DNA from: JAGRKR01 sp041397725
GTDB lineage: Bacteria > Pseudomonadota > Alphaproteobacteria > Rhizobiales > Hyphomicrobiaceae
Length of the DNA: 64,000 bases
NCBI GenBank assembly: GCA_041397725.1
Contig: JAWKVZ010000004.1
Span: 186,001-250,000 of the forward strand
Reading direction: 5' to 3'
Below the pieces are notes generated by a model. It had not been told where the DNA came from. It saw only the letters and a list, made by a program, of their open reading frames with translations, and made no database searches. Made by a program: the position numbers and the translations under genes. Below are positions 8,564 through 16,972 of the stretch, piece after piece (the first letter of the stretch is position 1; each line of letters begins with the position of its first letter).

Positions 8564-10036
8564 ATGAATAATAGGATACAGCCCGTCATCCTCTGCGGCG
8601 GCACCGGTACTCACCTCTGGCCGCTCTCGCGGCAAGCCTATCCCAAGCAGTTCCTGCGCCTGCTCGGCTCCGAAAGCCTGATCCAGGCCACGGCTCGCCG
8701 CAACTCCGGGCCGACGCTCAAGCGTCCCCTGCTGATGACCAATGTGGAGCATCGCTTCATCGCGCAAGAGCAGCTCGCGGAGATCGGAATCGAGCCCTCG
8801 CTCATCGCTCTCGAGCCTTTGCGCCGGGACACCGCTTTGCCGGTCGCCATCGCCGCGCTGATGACGGCAGACGAGAGCCCCGATGCGCTCCTGGCGCTGC
8901 TGCCCGCCGATCACAGCATCCCCGATGCCGCGGGTTTTGCCGCAACCCTCGACACAGCGGCGAACGTGGCCCGTCAAGGGCGCATCGTCCTTCTCGCGCA
9001 TGGCGCCTCACGGCCAAGTCCAGCCTTCGGCTACGTGCGGGTCGCGGCAGAGACACCAAAGGAGAAGAGGAGCGGTCGCAAGCGCACCTCCACGTCGACG
9101 CATGGCCCGAGGGCCGTAGAAAGCTTCGTCGAGAAGCCGTCGGCACAACACGCCGCGCGCTATCTCAAATCCGGCGCCTGGCTCTGGCACACCGGCATCG
9201 TCGTCGCCCAGGCAGGCACGCTCGTCACCGCCTTCCGCAAGCACGCGCCCGGCATTCTCGAATCGGCGCGCAACGCCCTCGCCGAAGCGCACCTCGACCT
9301 CGGCTTCCTGCGCCTCGGCCGTCAGGCCTTCGAGGACGCGCGTGACATCTCGTTCGATCGGGCGATCCTCGAACGCGCCGAAGCGCTCGCCTGCATCGAG
9401 CTTCCCGGCGCTTGGAGCGATCTGGGCGGCTGGGGCGATGTCGCGCAAGCCAGCCCTGCGGATGCCCATGGAAACGCCTCGCAGGATCCGGAGTGCATCA
9501 TCTCCGAAGGCGCCAGCAACTGCTACGTCCATGGCGACGGGCGTTGCGTTGCACTCGTCGGCGTGAAGAATGTGCTCGTGGTGGCGACACGCGATGCCCT
9601 GCTGGTCGCCGACAAGGGACAGGCGGACCGGGTCGGCACGGTCGTCGATCGGCTCGTCGCCGAGGGCCGCGACGAGGTCGTGCGCCACAAGCGCGTCTAT
9701 CGCCCCTGGGGATGGTACGAGGAGCTCAACCGCAACCATCGCTTCCAGGTGAAATGCCTGATGGTGAAGCCCGGCGCGCAGCTTTCCCTGCAGCGTCATT
9801 TCCACCGCTCCGAGCATTGGGTCGTCGTGCGCGGGACCGTCGAGGTGACGATCGGCGAGGAGCAGTCCATCGTCAGCGAGAACCAGTCCGTCTACATTCC
9901 CCTGGCGACCCGTCACCGGCTGGCCAATCCGGGCATGATTCCGGCAATGCTGATCGAGATCCAGTCCGGCTCCTATCTCGGCGAGGATGACATCCAGCGC
10001 TTCGACGATCGCTATGGCCGGCAGAACGAGACCTGA
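8564..10036 (+). CDS. Bifunctional mannose-1-phosphate guanylyltransferase / mannose-6-phosphate isomerase, type II
   Basis: A 490-residue protein of the AlgA/XanB/CpsB family, which makes GDP-mannose and interconverts fructose-6-P and mannose-6-P. The C-terminal cupin (about residues 380-485) is well conserved: YRPWGWYEE, the metal-binding HFHRSEHW and GSYLGEDDI. The N-terminal guanylyltransferase keeps PKQF, FVEKP and an EPLRRDT block. However, the nucleotide signature reads GGTGTHLWPLSR with His17 where Arg is nearly invariant, and the usual WNSGMF is LWHTGIV. An extra Lys/Arg/Ser/Thr-rich stretch of about 15 residues lies before FVEKP. The start is the ATG at 8564. Isomerase activity looks secure; guanylyltransferase activity is open. 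Confidence 0.85.
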   Translation: MNNRIQPVILCGGTGTHLWPLSRQAYPKQFLRLLGSESLIQATARRNSGPTLKRPLLMTNVEHRFIAQEQLAEIGIEPSLIALEPLRRDTALPVAIAALMTADESPDALLALLPADHSIPDAAGFAATLDTAANVARQGRIVLLAHGASRPSPAFGYVRVAAETPKEKRSGRKRTSTSTHGPRAVESFVEKPSAQHAARYLKSGAWLWHTGIVVAQAGTLVTAFRKHAPGILESARNALAEAHLDLGFLRLGRQAFEDARDISFDRAILERAEALACIELPGAWSDLGGWGDVAQASPADAHGNASQDPECIISEGASNCYVHGDGRCVALVGVKNVLVVATRDALLVADKGQADRVGTVVDRLVAEGRDEVVRHKRVYRPWGWYEELNRNHRFQVKCLMVKPGAQLSLQRHFHRSEHWVVVRGTVEVTIGEEQSIVSENQSVYIPLATRHRLANPGMIPAMLIEIQSGSYLGEDDIQRFDDRYGRQNET

Positions 10037-10040
10037 GAGC

Positions 10041-11264
10041 ATGTCCTCGCACATGGCCGACATCACGCCGGCTCCGCAATCGTCCGGCGTGCGCACCGGG
10101 GAGCATGACGGCGGCGCTCCGACGCGCGGCCGCGAGGGACCGCATATCCTGTTCCTGGCGCAACTGCCGCCGCCCGTGCATGGCGTGACTGTCGTCTCCG
10201 GGAAGGTTTTCGACAAACTGCGGTCTCTGCCCGGAGCGCAGGTCGAGCACATCTGGCTCGGCAGCGCGGATCGCCTCGAGGACATCGGCCGGCGCACGCC
10301 GGGAAAGCTCGTCGCTTTCGCGAAGCTGCTGGCGGGCCTGCTGCGGCGACGGCTCGCGGGCCGGCGCGCCGATATCGCCTATCTCACGCTTGCGCCCTGG
10401 ACGCATGCCGCGATGCGCGATGCGCTCGTCGCCGCGGCGGCGAAAGGCGCGGCACGGCGCGTGCTGGTCCATTTGCACGGTGAAGGTCTGGACCGGCTTC
10501 TTGCTGGCGCGTCACCGGCCGACCGGCTCAAGCGACGCCTCCTGCGCGGCGTCGAACTCGTCGTCATCACGGAAAAGGCGAAGCGGCTGGCGGAGGCCAG
10601 CGGCCTCTTCGGCGCTGTGCACGAGATGGCCAATGCCACGACCGATCCTGGACCCGTCCAGCGCGGCGCCGCTTCGCGCCCCGTTTGCGGCTTCCTCGGT
10701 AATCTCGACCGGCGCAAGGGCGTGTTGCGCTTCATCGACATGCTCTCCGTCCTGCATGCGGGCGGCGCGACCCTTACGGGCCGCGTGGCTGGCGGCGACA
10801 CCCCGGACCTGACCTCCGACCGCCTGCGTAGCGACGCTGCCAAGCGCGGACTGGCGGGCTCTGTCGAGGTTCTCGGCCCGCTCTACGGCCCCGACAAGGA
10901 CCGCTTCCTGGCCGGGCTCGACATCTTCGTCTACCTGTCCCGCCACGACCACGCGCCGCTGGTGCTGATCGAGGCCATGTCGCATGGCGCCGTGCCCATC
11001 GTGCTCGACACCGGCGGCATCGCCCAGATCCTCGGGCCGGCGCTTGCCGCCAACGTCCTGCCCGACAGTCTCGACGATCGCAGCGCGGCGGCAGCGGCGG
11101 CAGCACTCGTGGCGCGCTATGCCGCCAACCCGTCCCTGCTTCATCACGACAGGGAAAGAGCGCGCGCGCGCTATCTGGCCGCCTACGGGGAGGATGTCTT
11201 CCGCACGCGCGTCGCGGCGATCGTGGCGGGCGCCGGCTCGGACGCGGACCCGCGCTCATGTTGA
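10041..11264 (+). CDS. Glycosyltransferase, family 4-like
   Basis: A 407-residue GT-B fold glycosyltransferase. The N-terminal domain begins after a polar leader at HILFLAQLPPPVHGVTVVSGKVF (about residues 34-56). The C-terminal domain carries GFLGNLDRRKGVLRFIDML and the nucleotide-sugar-binding stretch DHAPLVLIEAMSHGAVPIV. The start at 10041 is 4 bases after the preceding stop, and the stop overlaps the next gene by 7 bases, so the three genes from 8564 to 12460 are probably one operon. The sugar transferred cannot be told; linkage to a GDP-mannose gene makes a mannosyltransferase plausible. Confidence 0.82.
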   Translation: MSSHMADITPAPQSSGVRTGEHDGGAPTRGREGPHILFLAQLPPPVHGVTVVSGKVFDKLRSLPGAQVEHIWLGSADRLEDIGRRTPGKLVAFAKLLAGLLRRRLAGRRADIAYLTLAPWTHAAMRDALVAAAAKGAARRVLVHLHGEGLDRLLAGASPADRLKRRLLRGVELVVITEKAKRLAEASGLFGAVHEMANATTDPGPVQRGAASRPVCGFLGNLDRRKGVLRFIDMLSVLHAGGATLTGRVAGGDTPDLTSDRLRSDAAKRGLAGSVEVLGPLYGPDKDRFLAGLDIFVYLSRHDHAPLVLIEAMSHGAVPIVLDTGGIAQILGPALAANVLPDSLDDRSAAAAAAALVARYAANPSLLHHDRERARARYLAAYGEDVFRTRVAAIVAGAGSDADPRSC

Positions 11265-12460
11265 AGCGACCGGATACAGTCCAACACGCGCTCCCGGCGC
11301 TCGGCCTCACGCTCGAGCTGCATGACCGGCCCGACGCCATCGAGAGCGAGTGGCGCCAGCTCGAAGGCGACGGAACAGCCTCGCTCTATCAGTCCTTCGC
11401 CTGGCTCGACGTCTGGTGCCGCGCCGCCGCCGCGCTCGCCGGAGAGCGTCCGGTGATAGTGCTCCTGCGCGAGCCGTGCGGCGCGCCGGCGCTCATTCTT
11501 CCCTTGGCCCTGACGACGTGGCACAGCACCGCCGTGCTGTCCTGGCTCGGCCAGAGCAATGCCGCCTACAACATGGGGCTCTACCGACACGACATCCGGT
11601 CCGCGCTCACACCGGCGATGCTGCGCGCGCTCCTGGTCGAGATCGGCCGGCGCGTCCCCGAAGCGGCGGCAGTGCATCTACTGGCTCAGCCACTGAGCTG
11701 GGACGGCATCGAGAACGCCATGGCCCAGGTGGCGGCGGTGCCGAGCGCCAGCGTCGCCTACGAGTTGGAGCTGGGCCGTGATTTCGACGCCTGGCTGCGC
11801 CAGGTCATGCCGAAATCCGGGCGCCGCAATCTGCTGCGGCTCGAGCGCAGGCTGGCCGAGCAGGGCGCCGTCGCGATGCGGCTTGCCCAAGGTCTCGATG
11901 AGCGCCGGCGGGTGCTCGACGTCTTCCTGTCGCAGAAGGCCGTCCAGCTCGAAGCGGCCGGGCTCGACAACGTCTTCGCGACACCGGCGGTCGCCGCGTT
12001 TCTCGATGCGGCATTCGCCGATCCCGAGCTCGGCGCGCTGTTGCAGCCGGCCATGCTCGAGGTCGGCCAGGACGTGGTCGCAACCTCGATCGGCGCGCGC
12101 CACGGCCGCCGCTTCTACATGCTCATGATCTCCATGACGGCCGCTGCCGCGCGACGGCACGGACCGGGGCGGGTCCTCATGCTGCGCCACATCGAGGCGC
12201 TCTGCAGCATGGCCATCGACTGGCTCGACTTCGGCCCTGGCGGCGGTCGCCACAAGAGCGACTGGCACAGCAGTTCATTGGCGATGAGTGAGACGCTGCT
12301 GGCGCTGACGCCGCGTGGCATTCCGGCGACGATGCTGCGTCGCGCACACTCACGTGCCAATACGGCCGTGCGTCGTTCGCCGGGACTTATTGCCCTTGCC
12401 AGGTGGCTGCAGGGAAAGAACCCGTTCGGCCGCCGGAACCGCACCGCGTCGCCCGACTGA
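11258..12460 (+). CDS. CelD/BioF2-like GNAT acetyltransferase
   Basis: A 400-residue protein of the CelD/BioF2-like acetyltransferase group found in cellulose and exopolysaccharide loci. An N-terminal region with TASLYQSFAWLDVWCRAA precedes a GNAT-like domain (about residues 170-330) containing PKSGRRNLLRLERRLAEQG and the conserved WLDFGPGGGRHKSDW. It begins inside the end of the glycosyltransferase gene, indicating translational coupling. Its last 37 codons overlap the 3' end of the convergent deacetylase gene (12350-12460). A role in acylating the exopolysaccharide is inferred from family and location. Confidence 0.8.
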   Translation: MLKRPDTVQHALPALGLTLELHDRPDAIESEWRQLEGDGTASLYQSFAWLDVWCRAAAALAGERPVIVLLREPCGAPALILPLALTTWHSTAVLSWLGQSNAAYNMGLYRHDIRSALTPAMLRALLVEIGRRVPEAAAVHLLAQPLSWDGIENAMAQVAAVPSASVAYELELGRDFDAWLRQVMPKSGRRNLLRLERRLAEQGAVAMRLAQGLDERRRVLDVFLSQKAVQLEAAGLDNVFATPAVAAFLDAAFADPELGALLQPAMLEVGQDVVATSIGARHGRRFYMLMISMTAAAARRHGPGRVLMLRHIEALCSMAIDWLDFGPGGGRHKSDWHSSSLAMSETLLALTPRGIPATMLRRAHSRANTAVRRSPGLIALARWLQGKNPFGRRNRTASPD

Positions 12461-13531
12461 CGGCTCCCTCGATTTTCCCAGCGCCAGCCTGGCGAACCCG
12501 GCGCGCAAGGCCGGCACCACGCCCGAAGCCTGCACATCGAGCGCCCATAGTGTCTGGCGGTCCCCGTCGATGGCGACGCGCGGCAGCGAGAAGAGGCAGT
12601 CGCCGTGCCGTTCGTAAATCGGCGAGTTCGTCGTCGTCACAGCCGAGCGGAAGCCGGCCCGCCGGGCGGCCTCGTGCTCACGCTTGCCGACCGAGCGGCT
12701 GTCGCCATACGGGTAGGCGAGATGACGGCATGGCAGGCCGAGCTGGCGCTCGATCTCCAGCCGCGCGTGCAGCAGCTCGGCATCGAGCGCCGCATCGGAC
12801 AGCTTCGTGAGCTGCGGATGACTGATCGTGTGAGCGCCGATCGTAGCAAGCTTGTCTCTGGAGAGCTGCCGCAGCTCGTCCCAGCTCATGATCTCGGCGC
12901 GGCACAGGTCCGCGAGATCGACGCCGTAACGCGCTGCCAGATCGCGCACGACCATGCGCTGGCTCGTCTCGCTCATGGTGTTGAGGCGCTTGTTGATCTG
13001 TACGAACAGACGCAGCTTCTGGGAGCCAGTCACTGTCTCGACGACGTCGGGCAGCCCGCTGACGCCCGGCTCGATCTCGTCATTGGCAGCGATGACGTCC
13101 TCGAGCACCCGCCACCACAGCTCACCACCACCCGACGGCCATGACGACGGCACGTAGATCGTGAAGGGCGCATCGAGGGCGCGAAAAACGCCATAAGCGT
13201 GCTCGAGGTTGTCGCGGTAGCCGTCGTCGAGGGTCAGGACGGCGAACTTGCGGCGACTGCCGCCGCGCAGCCTCTCGATCGCCTCGTCGAGGGATACGAT
13301 GTCGAAGCCGGACTGGCGGATATGGCCGATCGTCGTCGCCAGGAAGTCCGGCGTGATCGACAAGTGCGCATTGGGTGCGAAGGCGGTCCGGACCGCGGGT
13401 GCGGGCTGCACGCGGTGGAGCATCAGGATGATCCCGCGTCCGCCCCAGCGGCGCGCCAGAACCTTGTGGATGCCGAGCATGTGGATGCCGTGCATCGCGT
13501 GAGTGACCGTCGATCGGAGCAGCCTGTTCAT
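12350..13531 (-). CDS. Polysaccharide deacetylase (NodB/CE4-like)
   Basis: A 393-residue carbohydrate-esterase family 4 protein. The NodB signature begins at FAVLTLDDGYRDNLEHAYG (about residues 84-102; the usual TFDDG appears as TLDDG), and a later conserved block contains LGAHTISHPQLTKLSD, where the metal-binding His-x-x-x-His pair (HTISH) lies. A membrane-proximal helix-like N-terminus (MNRLLRSTVTHAMHG) may associate with the membrane; no cleavable signal is obvious. It probably removes N-acetyl groups from the exported polymer or an intermediate. The start overlaps the stop of the upstream glycosyltransferase by ATGA. The C-terminal tail is basic and overlaps the convergent gene by 111 bp. 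Confidence 0.83.
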   Translation of the reverse strand: MNRLLRSTVTHAMHGIHMLGIHKVLARRWGGRGIILMLHRVQPAPAVRTAFAPNAHLSITPDFLATTIGHIRQSGFDIVSLDEAIERLRGGSRRKFAVLTLDDGYRDNLEHAYGVFRALDAPFTIYVPSSWPSGGGELWWRVLEDVIAANDEIEPGVSGLPDVVETVTGSQKLRLFVQINKRLNTMSETSQRMVVRDLAARYGVDLADLCRAEIMSWDELRQLSRDKLATIGAHTISHPQLTKLSDAALDAELLHARLEIERQLGLPCRHLAYPYGDSRSVGKREHEAARRAGFRSAVTTTNSPIYERHGDCLFSLPRVAIDGDRQTLWALDVQASGVVPALRAGFARLALGKSREPSVGRRGAVPAAERVLSLQPPGKGNKSRRTTHGRIGT

Positions 13532-14631
13532 GCGGCACCGCCTTTGGTCGCGGCTTCCAGGGCCGCCCGGAAAGCGGTGACGGCCCGGTCCTCGCTGAAT
13601 GCATCCTTGGCGCGCAGGCCATTGGCCTGCATCGCCGACCACCTCTCACGCGAGGCGAGCACGTCGAGCACGGCATCGGTCCAGGCCTCGACCTCGAGCG
13701 GACGTACGACGCCAACCTCGTAGCGCTCGACAAGCTCGGCGGACGACACCGCATGAGGCGAACCGATCACCGGCGTGCCGCACAGGATGGCCTCGTTCGC
13801 CACGAGCCCCCAGGCATCGCCGCGCGTCGGAAAGAGCAGCAGCTTGGCCGAAGAGTAGGCTTCCGACAGGTCATCCTGCTGCAGGTACCCGTCGAACTGC
13901 GCCTCTATTCCAGCCGCGGCGAGCCTCGCCTCGAGCTCACCCTTGAGCGGACCTTCCCCGACCACACGAACGCGCAGTGCACGTCCACGCGCCTTGCAGG
14001 CACAGACGACGTCGCCGAAGAGCCGCGCGCCCTTGGTCGCGTCATCGATCAGGCCGCAGAACATGACGTCGAACTGGCGCTCCTCGAACGGCCTCGAGTG
14101 CGCAGGGGCCTCCCAGGCCGGCACGATCGGCACGACGAAGCCGCGCTTGGGATCGAGACCGTAGATCCCAAGCAGCCTGATGCTGTCCTCGCTGGCGCCC
14201 AAGCCGATACTGGCGCGCGGGATCAGCAGGCGGCGCATCCAGCGATGCGGGCGGGAACGCTGTCCCGGATCGGTCGCAACCGAGCCGTCGGTCATAATGC
14301 CGAGCGGAATGCCGCGAGCCAGGGCGTAGAGCCCGGCGACGACCATCGTCGGGGAGAAGCCGCCGACGATGACCAGCCCCGGCCGCCGCCGCCAGAGCTC
14401 ACCTATGATGCCGGGATTAACGTAGATCTGGCGCACGTAGTTGAGGTGCAGCCTGAGGCCCGCCAGCATCTTCAACGTGTAGTGCTTGGCTGCCGGAATG
14501 CGCCATTGCCGGTGGGGGCCAGCGCTGTCGCAGGCGAGAACCTGCAGGTTCACGGCCGCGCGCCTGGCAACCGCGTTGTACAACCGATCGGTGTAGGGCG
14601 CGATGGCGCCCGTCACGATCACAACCGACAT
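13528..14631 (-). CDS. Glycosyltransferase, GT-B fold (family 4/1)
   Basis: A 367-residue glycosyltransferase. The N-terminal Rossmann domain opens with SVVIVTGAIAPYTDRLYNAV; the C-terminal domain has the E-x7-E-type region NEAILCGTPVIGSPHAVSSAELVE. The ATG at 14631 is preceded by AAGGAG at 9-base spacing, so it is preferred over in-frame ATG 14700. Its stop overlaps the deacetylase start (ATGA) and it lies 76 bases after the beta-helix gene, making a leftward three-gene unit. Donor and acceptor are unknown. Confidence 0.82.
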   Translation of the reverse strand: MSVVIVTGAIAPYTDRLYNAVARRAAVNLQVLACDSAGPHRQWRIPAAKHYTLKMLAGLRLHLNYVRQIYVNPGIIGELWRRRPGLVIVGGFSPTMVVAGLYALARGIPLGIMTDGSVATDPGQRSRPHRWMRRLLIPRASIGLGASEDSIRLLGIYGLDPKRGFVVPIVPAWEAPAHSRPFEERQFDVMFCGLIDDATKGARLFGDVVCACKARGRALRVRVVGEGPLKGELEARLAAAGIEAQFDGYLQQDDLSEAYSSAKLLLFPTRGDAWGLVANEAILCGTPVIGSPHAVSSAELVERYEVGVVRPLEVEAWTDAVLDVLASRERWSAMQANGLRAKDAFSEDRAVTAFRAALEAATKGGAA

Positions 14632-14707
14632 CGACTGGCTCTCCTTGCCGGCTTCGGCATTGAGACCCGGCGTCGGGTTGGATTGCAAATCGGGTGCCAT
14701 TCGGGCC

Positions 14708-16885
14708 TCACCGGCAGGGCTTCCTGTCGGGCGCAAAGCGCTCCGACGGCTTACATGCAAATGTCGCACCGACTTGGGCGCTCAGCGCCTGCCATCGCTC
14801 GAACGGCAGGCCATCCAGGGTTGGGTCTGCACCCAAGCGCGCGAGGATCGCGCGCACGCGCTGCGTCGAGGACGCCTCTAGCAGCCGTCGCACGTCCTGT
14901 GAACCAAGCCGCTGCTCGAGTTGTTGAACGGTGAAGCTGCGCAGGTCGGAGATCCGCTGGCGCCGCGCGTCGACCTCGGCCAGCAGGTGCAGCGGCTGAC
15001 CGGCGAGGAAGAGATTGCCGCTGACCACGTTGCCCCTGGCGTGCGCCGGCTCCTCCTCGAGCAAACGCGGCAGATCGGGATAGCGCCGCCGCCAGACCTC
15101 GGAGCGGTACGGCACGGCCTCCAGCCGCCGCCTCAGCTCGCTTTGCGGCGAAGTGATCGAGCGCGCCGCCCACGTCAAGCCCCGGCCGTCGATGTGCACA
15201 CCAGGAGCCGAGGCGACAAAAACGTTGTCGGAGATCCGATTGTCCCGTCCACCGCCGATGAACACCGGCTGATCCACACGCAGGAAGAGGTTGCCGCGCA
15301 CCTCCGTGCCGCTCGCCATGTCGTCGAGGTAAATGCCCTTGACCTCGGCGCCCGGTCTCGGCTTCACGTCGCGCAGGAAATTGAAGAGCAGCCGCGTTCC
15401 GCGCGCTGCCCAGTCCCGGCCCGAGTAGATGGCGCCGGTGTCCGTTCCGTCCTTCACGACGCGCGCGAAGGAGTTGTAGGCGATCAGATGATCGTTGCCT
15501 TGGAAGCGCAACGCCACGTGCCAGCCGTCGCGAACGACATTGTCGGTCACGATCTGTCCGACGCCGTCCAGCCGCACGGCCGGCTTCTCGGTGCGACCGA
15601 GCCGGTCGAAGTGCTGGATGTCCGTGCCGGTGACGAACAGGCCCGCCGGCAACAGGCGCCGGCGGTCGCCGCCGGAGAGCCAGATGCCGCCTTCGCCGGT
15701 CTGGCGGACGGTGCTGTCCTTGATGCCGCTGGCCAGCGAGGACTCGACGACGACGCCACGCCCGCCCGTCCAGTGCACGAGGCAATTGGCGATGACGACA
15801 TCGCTGGCGTCCTTGATGCGGATGGCGTCGCCACGCACCCGCTCGACCGTCAGCCGCTCGATGCGAACATGACGCGCTCCCTCGATGACGAAGGCGCTGG
15901 CGGCAACCGAGATCTCCAATGGCCCGTCAGCCCCGGGCCGGGACCAGACCGCCAGCAGTCCGGTGCGGTGATCAAGATACCATTCGCCCGGCCGATCGAG
16001 CTCCGCCAGCGCGTGATAGACGTAGTAGCGCGCGCCCTGCACAAAACCGTAGCGTGCACCGGTGGCGGTCGTCAGACGTCCGCCGGCGTCGACCTGCGCC
16101 ACCCTCTGCGTCTCGAACGACCAGCCCCAGCGCCAATAGCCGGCGACCCACAGATCCGGCTCGCCTTGCCAGGCGACGGCGCGCGCCGGCGGGATGCGCA
16201 GGCGAAGCGGCAGCCCGGCGGCCTCGGATGGCGTCCCATCAGCCGCCGCCCAGTCCGCGTTCGGCCAGCGCGCCGGCACGAGCGGGCCGCTCCGGTCGAA
16301 CACTTCGAGCGGGATCGGATCGGCCGGAACGGCGTGAAAACGCTCGCGATCGATATGATCGGGGCGCGGCAAGCCGGCCGGCAGCGCGAAGAAGCGCACG
16401 TTCGCCCGCGCGCTCGCCGTCATGCGCGCCAACAACGCCGCAGGCCTGCGGCCCGCCGCCCTCAGACGCGTGCTGCCGCTCAGCACACTGGATCCGTCGG
16501 GCGCACCACGAATGACGAATGGCGCCGCCGCCGTGCCGCTGTCGTCACGACCGAGACGAAGCGGCCGCTCGAGGCGATGCACTCCCGGTCCCAGCTCGAT
16601 GATCAGCCGGCGACCGGCGCGCCAGTCCGGCGCCGCACGTGCCCGCCTGGCCATGGCAACGGCCTCCTCGAGGCTCCGCGCGCGACGACCTGGCACACGC
16701 CTCTTGCGATCACGCGGCGCGCGCCCCGCCGGCTGCCCGGGCACCGAAACGACAATGACGAGTTCGCGCGCGGTTTCGCTGTTCGTGCGGTCTGCCGCCA
16801 ACGCCGGTGCCGGCAGGGCGGCGGCGATGAGTGCGAGCGCGGCCGGGAATCGCCTCCGGAGGCCACCGCCGCGGCCATCGCCCAA
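14708..16885 (-). CDS. Secreted right-handed parallel beta-helix protein
   Basis: About 725 residues. A signal peptide (RRRFPAALALIAAALPAPALA, end near residue 31) precedes a pectate-lyase-like fold: ELGPGVHRLERPLRLGRDDSG then, from about residue 300 to 560, successive beta-helix coils rich in N, V and I (HVRIERLTVERV, DVVIANCLVHWTGGRGVVVE, DNRISDNVFVASAPG). Such proteins are lyases, epimerases or hydrolases of acidic polysaccharides, or polymer-processing factors. No catalytic residue can be assigned by eye. I place the start at TTG 16885, preceded by AAGGGA at 10 bases; no in-frame ATG gives a signal peptide. It diverges from the ligase/polymerase gene and heads the leftward glycosyltransferase-deacetylase unit. 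Confidence 0.7.
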   Translation of the reverse strand: MGDGRGGGLRRRFPAALALIAAALPAPALAADRTNSETARELVIVVSVPGQPAGRAPRDRKRRVPGRRARSLEEAVAMARRARAAPDWRAGRRLIIELGPGVHRLERPLRLGRDDSGTAAAPFVIRGAPDGSSVLSGSTRLRAAGRRPAALLARMTASARANVRFFALPAGLPRPDHIDRERFHAVPADPIPLEVFDRSGPLVPARWPNADWAAADGTPSEAAGLPLRLRIPPARAVAWQGEPDLWVAGYWRWGWSFETQRVAQVDAGGRLTTATGARYGFVQGARYYVYHALAELDRPGEWYLDHRTGLLAVWSRPGADGPLEISVAASAFVIEGARHVRIERLTVERVRGDAIRIKDASDVVIANCLVHWTGGRGVVVESSLASGIKDSTVRQTGEGGIWLSGGDRRRLLPAGLFVTGTDIQHFDRLGRTEKPAVRLDGVGQIVTDNVVRDGWHVALRFQGNDHLIAYNSFARVVKDGTDTGAIYSGRDWAARGTRLLFNFLRDVKPRPGAEVKGIYLDDMASGTEVRGNLFLRVDQPVFIGGGRDNRISDNVFVASAPGVHIDGRGLTWAARSITSPQSELRRRLEAVPYRSEVWRRRYPDLPRLLEEEPAHARGNVVSGNLFLAGQPLHLLAEVDARRQRISDLRSFTVQQLEQRLGSQDVRRLLEASSTQRVRAILARLGADPTLDGLPFERWQALSAQVGATFACKPSERFAPDRKPCR

Positions 16886-16972
16886 GCGTGAGCGATCCCT
16901 TAAGACGAACCGTGCTACCTCGGAGGAGAACGTGTACGAGAAGCGCGCCAAAGCCTGACGTATCCCTAGCAG

